A stretch of 6,945 nucleotides of DNA. Origin: Candidatus Omnitrophota bacterium (lineage in GTDB: Bacteria > Omnitrophota > Koll11 > VGKN01). Each line of letters opens with the position of its first letter. Position 1 is the first letter of the stretch. Positions 1 through 5,102 of the stretch are shown piece after piece. The notes under the pieces were generated by a model, which was not told where the DNA came from, ran no database searches, and worked only from the letters and a program-made list of their open reading frames with translations. A program made the position numbers and the translations under genes. The DNA is taken from contig VGKN01000082.1 of the NCBI GenBank assembly GCA_016867055.1, positions 1-6,945 of the forward strand, in the 5' to 3' direction.

Positions 1-290
1 CAAATGGAAAGATAAAACAATATTACTGTTTGATATCTTAGTAATCCAGTACCCCAACTGATAATTGATGATATTAGTGTTGAAAGTATAAAAAAAACCG
101 ATCCACCAAATATCCCTGCACCTTTCCAACCAAGCATTATTGCCATTCCCAACAACATCAAAAGCAGTCCTATAAATTCTCTAAAGAAAATTTTGTTGAA
201 TTCCATATACTCCAAGGATTCCCTAAGTAAAAAAATGATGATTATAAACCAAATAATAGCAAATGATATATTCAGCAATCTTTTTTTCAT
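1..290 (-). CDS. Multi-pass membrane protein, N-terminal part, cut by the window edge
   Basis: The reading frame opens with ATG at 290 and stays open to base 1, giving 96 N-terminal residues; the C-terminus lies outside the window. The protein begins with a short basic stretch (MKKRLL) followed by about four hydrophobic segments, at roughly residues 8-22, 38-55, 58-78 and 84-96. The first is separated from the second by a charged linker containing RESLEYMEF. This looks like the membrane domain of an integral membrane protein or a membrane-anchored sensor, but I do not recognise the family and assign no function. The start is awkward: there is no clear Shine-Dalgarno, and a strong terminator hairpin lies immediately upstream. 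Expression may therefore depend on read-through from the ABC ATPase gene, or the true start may lie further in. An ATG at 297 is in another frame and soon meets a stop. Confidence 0.6.
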   Translation of the reverse strand, partial: MKKRLLNISFAIIWFIIIIFLLRESLEYMEFNKIFFREFIGLLLMLLGMAIMLGWKGAGIFGGSVFFILSTLISSIISWGTGLLRYQTVILFYLSI

Positions 291-297
291 CGCTCAT

Positions 298-325
298 TAA
301 AAAATGCGTGTCCGAAACACGCATT
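298..325 (-). terminator. Intrinsic terminator of the ABC ATPase gene
   Basis: A perfect 9-bp inverted repeat (AATGCGTGT at 303-311, ACACGCATT at 317-325) closes a 5-base loop. On the minus strand it is followed directly by a run of six T (304-299). Stem, loop and T-run fit a Rho-independent terminator acting on minus-strand transcription, about 29 bases after the ABC ATPase stop codon. The plus-strand side lacks a comparable T-run. Confidence 0.85.
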
Positions 326-354
326 AAGATGAAGAATTATTGGTTTTTAATATT

Positions 355-1458
355 TTAAACTATAGCCTCTTCGGTATTTTTATCAAAAAAATGAATCTTG
401 CTCATATCAAGCACTAAATCAATTTCCTGATTTATAGCGGGCCTGTCATGCCCTCCAACCCTTGCGGTAAAGATATGCCTTCCTGTATTCATATGCAAAT
501 AAACCTCTGAGCCCATAGGTTCAATTACCTCTACCTGGGCGGTTATTGTATTCTCAGGAGGAGCATCTGAAACAAATAATTTATCGTATATATTCTCACT
601 CCTTATCCCAAATATTACCTCTTTTCCCTCATAACTTATAATCTTTGGGATCATATCATCAACTATCTTCACCTGAAAGGTTCCTTCATCAAAGTAAAGT
701 TTGCTGTCTCTTTTTATGATATGTCCATTTATAAAATTCATCGGAGGGCTTCCTATAAACCCTGCGACAAATTTATTGACGGGCTTATCATATAATGTTA
801 TAGGATCAGCAACCTGCTGTATCAAACCCTCTTTCATCACCACTATTCTATTTCCCATTGTCATAGCTTCAATCTGGTCGTGGGTAACATAAATCATAGT
901 TGATTGAAGTCGTATATGCAGTTTATTTATCTCTATTCTCATCTGAACCCTTAGTTTTGCGTCTAAGTTGCTCAAGGGTTCATCGAATAAAAAAACAAGT
1001 GGTTTTCTAACAATTGCACGGCCAACCGCTACACGCTGCCTCTCACCACCTGACAATTCCCTTGGTTTCCTGTTTAGAAGATGTTTTATCCCCAAAATCT
1101 CTGCTGCCTCATTAACCCTTTCTATAATATCCTTCTTTGAATATTTTCTGAGTTTAAGGCCAAATGCCATATTCTCATAAACTGTCATATGGGGATAAAG
1201 GGCGTAATTCTGAAAAACCATGGCTATATCTCTATCCTTAGGGGGCACATCATTGACTATCCTATCTCCAATGTAAATTTCCCCAGTGGTGACTTGTTCA
1301 AGGCCCGCTATCATTCTTAAGGTTGTGGATTTACCACAACCGGAAGGTCCTACCAAGACAAGCAGTTCCTTACTTTCTACTCCAAGATTTACATTCCTTA
1401 CCGCCTGGATATTCCCGGGATAAATCTTTGATACCCTTTTTAAACTAACCTGTGCCAT
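355..1458 (-). CDS. ABC transporter ATP-binding protein, MalK/UgpC/MsmX family
   Basis: This is the cytoplasmic ATPase subunit of an ABC importer, of the class that powers uptake of sugars, oligosaccharides or sn-glycerol-3-phosphate. All nucleotide-binding motifs are intact in the 367 residues: Walker A GPSGCGKST at 37-45, Q-loop Q83, signature LSGGE at 135-139 (a common variant of LSGGQ), Walker B VFLFDE at 155-160, D-loop SNLD at 163-166 and switch histidine H193. Beyond about residue 235 follows the TOBE/OB-fold regulatory domain typical of MalK, with FGIRSENI at 283-290 and VEVIEPMGSEVYLH at 309-322. Length is normal for the family. No permease or solute-binding gene is visible, so the substrate cannot be named and a symbol such as ugpC would over-claim. 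The start fits the family N-terminus (MAQVSLKRVSKIYPG), but no Shine-Dalgarno precedes it: the -10 box ends 12 nt before the ATG, so the mRNA is probably leaderless or nearly so. Confidence 0.95.
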   Translation of the reverse strand: MAQVSLKRVSKIYPGNIQAVRNVNLGVESKELLVLVGPSGCGKSTTLRMIAGLEQVTTGEIYIGDRIVNDVPPKDRDIAMVFQNYALYPHMTVYENMAFGLKLRKYSKKDIIERVNEAAEILGIKHLLNRKPRELSGGERQRVAVGRAIVRKPLVFLFDEPLSNLDAKLRVQMRIEINKLHIRLQSTMIYVTHDQIEAMTMGNRIVVMKEGLIQQVADPITLYDKPVNKFVAGFIGSPPMNFINGHIIKRDSKLYFDEGTFQVKIVDDMIPKIISYEGKEVIFGIRSENIYDKLFVSDAPPENTITAQVEVIEPMGSEVYLHMNTGRHIFTARVGGHDRPAINQEIDLVLDMSKIHFFDKNTEEAIV

Positions 1459-1470
1459 TTTAAGGAAATT

Positions 1471-1499
1471 ATTTTAAATTTCTTAATAACTTTTGTCAA
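1471..1499 (-). promoter_or_regulatory. Sigma70-type promoter of the ABC ATPase gene
   Basis: On the minus strand a consensus -35 TTGACA (1499-1494) is separated by exactly 17 bp from a -10 TAAAAT (1476-1471). The -10 ends 12 bases before the ATG at 1458, so transcription should begin about 0-6 bases before the start codon. An imperfect inverted repeat (TTAAGGAAATT at 1460-1470, AATTTCTTAA at 1477-1486) brackets the -10 box and could be an operator. Confidence 0.75.
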
Positions 1500-1558
1500 T
1501 TTAATAATTTATATACTAATTATGACTTTTTATAGAATTAATAAAATATATATCGTCG

Positions 1559-1752
1559 CGGGCAATTACAAAATTATATTTGAATAGTATAATCCTGTAT
1601 AAAGGCCGCCGAGCGGGCCCCTATTAAGTATTATATCGCTTACAAGTTTTACCCCACACCTCATAAAGCCCCTCTTCTTGCTTTCGCAAGAAAATAGGGG
1701 GAATGAAGGCTGTAGCCGATAAATTTTTCCCCTCCAGCAAGAATAAGGGCTG
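1559..1752. other. Structured intergenic region downstream of tatC
   Basis: I see no recognisable gene here. The region contains a GC-rich imperfect hairpin (1604-1619, GGCCGC paired with GCGGGCC) in AT-rich surroundings, a larger hairpin at 1669-1700, a short palindrome GGCTGTAGCC (1708-1717), and an imperfect direct repeat (1686-1700 against 1737-1749). It follows the tatC stop codon by a few bases on the minus strand, so it may be the 3' end of the tatAC transcript. Neither hairpin has a proper T-run after it on the minus strand, so I do not call a terminator. A weak frame of 32 codons (1664 to 1566, minus) lies within it and is treated as unproven. Confidence 0.4.
1669..1700 (-). other. 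Stem-loop with a GNRA tetraloop, 3' of tatC
   Basis: Read on the minus strand, TTCTTGC (1692-1686) pairs with GCAAGAA (1681-1675) around a GAAA tetraloop, and CCCCT (1700-1696) pairs with AGGGG (1673-1669) across a small asymmetric internal loop. The GNRA cap exists only on the minus strand (the other strand gives TTTC). This suggests an RNA structure in the tatAC transcript, perhaps protecting its 3' end. After the stem comes CTTTATG, too poor in T for a standard terminator. Confidence 0.5.
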
Positions 1753-2466
1753 TCAGGTTTTTCCTCTTAGAATATTTGATAGGTGTGCCAGCCATATTGA
1801 TACTTCATAGAGTAATATCATAGGTATAGAAACAAGAAGTTGTGTAAAGATATCGGGCGTGGGGGTAATTATAGCGGCTATGATTAACATAAGAACTATC
1901 ACAAACTTGTAATTTTGCCTTAGGCTCTTTGGCGAGACTAAACCGATACCATTTAGAAATAATATCACTAACGGAAGTTCAAAAATAACTCCAGTTGCAA
2001 GCATTAATATGCCGATAAAATTTACATATTTGTTGATAGATATCATAGGAACCACATATTCAGTTGCAAAACCCAGTAAAAATTTCACCCCGAGGGGAAT
2101 AATCATAAAATAAGCGAATATCCCACCCAGAAAAAAAAGTATAACAGAGGCAGGGACTACTAGAACGATATATCTCCTTTCTGTTGGCGTAAGCGCAACC
2201 CCTACAAACTGCCAGAGCTGAAAAAGAATCACAGGGGATGCCAAAATAATACCACAGAAAAAGGCAACCTTTATATATACTACAAAAACCTCAGCAGGGC
2301 TTATAAAAATTGTATTTCCTAAAGGCTTAACTAATGATTCAAGTATTTCCTTAACCCTTACATAGGCTATTAGGGAGGTTATCAAAACAACCGCAAGGCA
2401 GGTAATAATCCTTCTTCTTAATTCTTCAAGGTGTTCAATTAAGGTGAGCCTTTTTTCAATTTCCAT
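1753..2466 (-). CDS. tatC: Sec-independent protein translocase subunit TatC
   Basis: TatC is the integral membrane receptor of the twin-arginine translocase, which exports folded proteins carrying an RR signal peptide. The 237 residues show the family hallmarks in order: cytoplasmic N-terminus TLIEHLEELRRR (8-19), the first periplasmic loop with SPAEVF (56-61), LWQFVGVALTPTERR (84-98) with the F and E that correspond to signal-peptide-binding residues in E. coli TatC, a membrane-embedded glutamate in FELP (E163), and ITPTPD (200-205) before the last helix. Six hydrophobic helices can be placed at about 21-38, 68-88, 102-126, 150-172, 189-205 and 208-226. It is slightly shorter than E. coli TatC, mainly at the C-terminal tail. 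The gene starts 8 bases after the tatA stop, with no evident Shine-Dalgarno of its own, so translation is probably coupled to tatA. Confidence 0.97.
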   Translation of the reverse strand: MEIEKRLTLIEHLEELRRRIITCLAVVLITSLIAYVRVKEILESLVKPLGNTIFISPAEVFVVYIKVAFFCGIILASPVILFQLWQFVGVALTPTERRYIVLVVPASVILFFLGGIFAYFMIIPLGVKFLLGFATEYVVPMISINKYVNFIGILMLATGVIFELPLVILFLNGIGLVSPKSLRQNYKFVIVLMLIIAAIITPTPDIFTQLLVSIPMILLYEVSIWLAHLSNILRGKT

Positions 2467-2474
2467 TTAAGAGG

Positions 2475-2681
2475 TTAAGATTTCGATGGGCTCTTATCTT
2501 CTTTTTTTTCCTCTATCTTTGACGCAGATTCTATTTCTTCTTTGCCTTCTCTCACAGCCTTTTTAAATTCGCCAATAGATTTACCAAGAGCCCTTGTAAT
2601 CTCTGGTAATCTTGCGGCACCGAAAATAAGTAGGCATATAACCAAAATCAATATCAACTCCGGCATTCCTATACCAAACAT
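2475..2681 (-). CDS. tatA: Twin-arginine translocase subunit TatA
   Basis: TatA is the small pore-forming or membrane-weakening component of the Tat pathway and works with TatC, encoded next in the same transcript. The 68 residues have the usual plan: a very short periplasmic N-terminus (MFGIGMPE), one transmembrane helix (about 7-20), the conserved FGAARLPE hinge (20-27), an amphipathic helix to about residue 45 ([19 protein letters not shown]), then a highly charged tail rich in Lys, Glu and Ser. A threonine stands where a glycine (EIGRALG) is more usual. The start is fixed by a perfect AGGAGGT at 2694-2688 with a 6-nt spacer. No separate tatB is visible; the protein may fill both TatA and TatB roles, as in minimal TatAC systems, or tatB may lie elsewhere. 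Confidence 0.95.
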   Translation of the reverse strand: MFGIGMPELILILVICLLIFGAARLPEITRALGKSIGEFKKAVREGKEEIESASKIEEKKEDKSPSKS

Positions 2682-2687
2682 ATTGCT

Positions 2688-2694
2688 ACCTCCT
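2688..2694 (-). promoter_or_regulatory. Strong Shine-Dalgarno of tatA
   Basis: Minus-strand AGGAGGT lies 6 bases before the tatA ATG. It is the only full-consensus ribosome binding site in the window and stands out because most other starts here have weak or no Shine-Dalgarno. A 5-bp GC stem (CCCCG 2700-2704, CGGGG 2711-2715) lies immediately upstream in the leader. Confidence 0.85.
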
Positions 2695-2766
2695 ATGAGC
2701 CCCGAATCTGCGGGGTAAATCTATGCTCCTTGCACTCTGTAAGTTTAGGTCTCATCTAACTTGACA

Positions 2767-2795
2767 AATATAACACCAAAAAGGGGATTTGTAAA
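2767..2795 (-). promoter_or_regulatory. Sigma70-type promoter of tatAC
   Basis: On the minus strand, -35 TTTACA (2795-2790) and -10 TATATT (2772-2767) are separated by exactly 17 bp. Transcription should start near G2760, giving a leader of about 79 bases before tatA. It lies in the 175-base gap between era and tatA, so tatAC can be transcribed independently of the operon upstream. I see no convincing terminator after era, so read-through may add to tatAC expression. Confidence 0.65.
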
Positions 2796-2856
2796 GGATT
2801 TTTAGAAACTTAGGCGGTGTCAAAAATCTTGCTGAACCCTATTTTTAATCACTGCC

Positions 2857-3762
2857 TTATTCAGCATAACCAAGCATTTTGATAGCCCTTAAGTCCTTCC
2901 TCCAGTTGATTAGGACCTTGACATATAGTTCTAAAAATACCCTTTTACCCAGAAACGCCTCTATCTCCTTCCTTGCAGATTTGCCGATTTCCTTTAGCAT
3001 AGACCCCTTGCGTCCAATAACTATTGCCCGTTGAGAAACCCTCTCAACAAATATTATTGCCCTTATATAAAAAATACCCGTGTCTTCTTTTTCCCTAAAT
3101 TCCTCTACCATAACTCCTATTGAATGAGGTAGCTCTTCTCTGGTAAACTCAAGAGTTTTTTCCCTTATCAGTTCAGGAATCAGAAATTCTATGCCCCTAT
3201 CAGTCACGGTTTCTTTTGGATACAACATCTCACCATCAGGAATAAAGGGCTTAATAACCCCCAGCAACATATTCACCTCACGTTTATTTAATGCAGATAG
3301 CGGAAAGATTTCTTTGAAATCAGATAATTTTGATGCTTCCTCCATAATAGGAAGGAGTTTAGATTTTTTTACAAGGTCTATTTTATTTATCAAAAGTATG
3401 GATGGTTTTTTAATCTTCTTTAAAAAATCAATTATATTTAAATCCTCATTTGTTATCGCATCGGTAGCATCCATTACGAACAAGATTAGGTCCGCATTAT
3501 CTGCAGAGGATTTTGCTGTCTTTACCATCTGCTCTCCCAAAAGATAGAATGGTTTATGTATGCCCGGCGTGTCAATAAATGCTATCTGAAAATCCTCTCC
3601 GGTTAAAATCCCTAAGATCCTATGCCTTGTTGTCTCGGGTTTATCAGAGACAATAGCCACCTTCCTTGCCAGCAGATTATTTAATAATGTGGACTTCCCT
3701 ACATTTGGTTTTCCTATGATTACAACACAGCCATATCTAAAATTCGTTGGGCTATTTTTCAT
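2857..3762 (-). CDS. era: GTPase Era
   Basis: Era is an essential GTPase that binds the 3' end of 16S rRNA and assists maturation of the 30S subunit. From the start chosen here (301 residues, the same length as E. coli Era) the G motifs are G1 GKPNVGKST (17-25), the switch I segment TTRHRI, G3 DTPG (64-67), G4 NKID (126-129) and G5 SAL (156-158). The C-terminal KH RNA-binding domain carries the GRKG loop (about 250-253) and ends in the family tail WRKD...LGYAE. An in-frame ATG at 3792 would add 10 residues. I prefer 3762 because it forms an ATGA overlap with the TGA of the preceding gene (3761-3759) and gives the usual short N-terminus before the P-loop. Neither start has a good Shine-Dalgarno, which suits translational coupling. 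It is the last gene of a three-gene operon. Confidence 0.96.
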   Translation of the reverse strand: MKNSPTNFRYGCVVIIGKPNVGKSTLLNNLLARKVAIVSDKPETTRHRILGILTGEDFQIAFIDTPGIHKPFYLLGEQMVKTAKSSADNADLILFVMDATDAITNEDLNIIDFLKKIKKPSILLINKIDLVKKSKLLPIMEEASKLSDFKEIFPLSALNKREVNMLLGVIKPFIPDGEMLYPKETVTDRGIEFLIPELIREKTLEFTREELPHSIGVMVEEFREKEDTGIFYIRAIIFVERVSQRAIVIGRKGSMLKEIGKSARKEIEAFLGKRVFLELYVKVLINWRKDLRAIKMLGYAE

Positions 3763-5081
3763 TGATAATTCTGCTTGAGATATTCTATCCATTGTTTTTG
3801 GAGTTGCTCCACTGTCAAATAAAGTTCGCTTTTTAAAACACTATGAATAGGAACACCCATCCGCAGTCTGCTGAATATTCTTTGTAAATGCGCCCTTGTA
3901 AATCTATGCAGGATATATCTTGCAAGGGTATATGCTTCCTCATACGCCAGCATCATTAATCCTTGCTCTTTTGGTGTTAATTCTTTTTGGCTTTTTATCA
4001 ATAAAAACACCTCATCCAAAGAAGTGATATTTATAAGTGAATTATTTTTGAGCGCAGTTTTTAGAATATCTGTCTTGACAGGCATTACCCTTGATTCTTC
4101 ATATTCTGCAAGACCCTCATTCAACCATACAGGACACCTTCCTAATGTTAAATTGAAGATAAGCGCATGGGTATATTCATGGTAAACTATAGATTTGTAT
4201 TCATTTAAATCCTTAACATTTGACCTTAATGGAATATGAATCTTACCATCAAATAAACCTGTTACAGAAGAAGGCTGGGATTTTAATTTTTTATAACTTT
4301 CCTCTGAATATATGATAACTACTATTTTCTCATTTGGAAAAAGATTTAGATCTTGTCCTATTATGCGATATGCCTCATTCAGTATGGGTCTGAATTGATA
4401 ATAATCAAAATCTGTGGTCTCTTTTTCATATCTTATTATAAATCTGTCACTTGGGATATCTTTAAATGAACTCTTTAGGGCTTTTTCATTCTTAAGCCTA
4501 TCAAGGGTTTTGGCTAGCCCTTCATCAAGGGGCTTTAATTCCTTTGCCTTTGAGTAATATAGAATAGCCTCATCCAATTTTTCAAGATCATAGTATATAT
4601 CTCCCATAAGTCTTAATGCCTCAAAATTATCCACCAATATATTAAATGACTTGTTGGCATATGAGAGGGCATCGTTTAGCTCGTGTTTATTGTAAAGATT
4701 AGTAGCCTTTGTAAGTAGTAAACCTGACAAATTCTTTTTAGCAACCTCATCCTTAAGGAGTTTAACGGATTCTTCTAAATAGGATATGGCATTATCTATT
4801 TTATCCTCCTTAATAACCATAAGGGCGTAATTGTTTAGACTTATCGCCAGGTATTTCTTTGCATCTTTATTGTTGGGAGAGATCTTGAGGGCATTTCTAA
4901 AATCCTCTATTGCATTTTTATAGTCATTGGAATTTAATTTTGATACACCGCTTTGAATAAACATATCCGCACTATTATCTGGCCTCTCTATATCCTGAGC
5001 ATACAAAGGATACCTAAGGGATATAAAAATCATAAGAGAGATGATGAGCTTTAAGCCTTTAGATTTTTTATTTGATATCAT
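3759..5081 (-). CDS. Exported TPR protein with a gluzincin (peptidase MA-like) domain
   Basis: This is a 440-residue secreted protein of unknown biological role. The N-terminus is a Sec signal peptide: basic residues (NKKSKGLK), a hydrophobic core at about 12-22 and a likely cleavage after LYA at 28. Residues about 38-200 form several tetratricopeptide-like helical pairs, for example the repeats around KNAIEDFRNALKISPNN (55-71) and DEAILYYSKAKELKP (170-184), usually protein-binding modules. The C-terminal half has a zinc metallopeptidase signature: HEYTH (H301, E302, H305) and downstream WLNEGLAEY, with E322 as probable third zinc ligand. This is the arrangement of the peptidase_MA_2 gluzincins. 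All key residues are present, so catalytic activity is plausible, but the substrate is unknown. It lies 21 bases after the ATP-grasp gene and overlaps era by 4 bases, so the three are probably one operon. No strong Shine-Dalgarno is visible. Confidence 0.85.
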   Translation of the reverse strand: MISNKKSKGLKLIISLMIFISLRYPLYAQDIERPDNSADMFIQSGVSKLNSNDYKNAIEDFRNALKISPNNKDAKKYLAISLNNYALMVIKEDKIDNAISYLEESVKLLKDEVAKKNLSGLLLTKATNLYNKHELNDALSYANKSFNILVDNFEALRLMGDIYYDLEKLDEAILYYSKAKELKPLDEGLAKTLDRLKNEKALKSSFKDIPSDRFIIRYEKETTDFDYYQFRPILNEAYRIIGQDLNLFPNEKIVVIIYSEESYKKLKSQPSSVTGLFDGKIHIPLRSNVKDLNEYKSIVYHEYTHALIFNLTLGRCPVWLNEGLAEYEESRVMPVKTDILKTALKNNSLINITSLDEVFLLIKSQKELTPKEQGLMMLAYEEAYTLARYILHRFTRAHLQRIFSRLRMGVPIHSVLKSELYLTVEQLQKQWIEYLKQNYQ

Positions 5082-5102
5082 TGGGAAGATCTTAGGATAA
5101 GA

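Noticed and set aside
701..892. Plus-strand open frame of 63 codons
   Set aside because: It lies inside the ABC ATPase gene on the opposite strand and shows no family pattern, so it is a shadow frame.
968..1180. Plus-strand open frame of 70 codons
   Set aside because: It is antisense to the most conserved part of the ABC ATPase gene (Q-loop to Walker B), so the open frame is explained by that coding sequence.
1630..1635. Minus-strand TATAAT as a second promoter for the ABC ATPase gene
   Set aside because: The bases at the -35 position read TGTGGG and there is no extended -10 TG. The TTGACA/TAAAAT promoter nearer the gene is far better.
1669..1700. Rho-independent terminator for tatC
   Set aside because: The stem is good, but the following minus-strand bases are CTTTATGAGG with only three T, so I list it as a stem-loop only.
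2696..2760. Possible tRNA or fragment in the tatA leader, because of the CCCCG/CGGGG stem and nearby ATTCGGGG
   Set aside because: No cloverleaf could be built: acceptor and anticodon arms are missing.
2797..2828. GATTTTT / AAAAATC inverted repeat downstream of era as a terminator
   Set aside because: The stem is only 7 AT-rich pairs with an 18-base loop and no GC core, so it is not a convincing terminator.
3191..3547. Plus-strand open frame of 118 codons
   Set aside because: It is entirely antisense to era and has no promoter, ribosome site or recognisable domain.
3793..3812. GGAG as Shine-Dalgarno for an Era start at 3792
   Set aside because: The spacing to the ATG is about 14 bases, too long, and the GGAG can pair with the adjacent CTCC.
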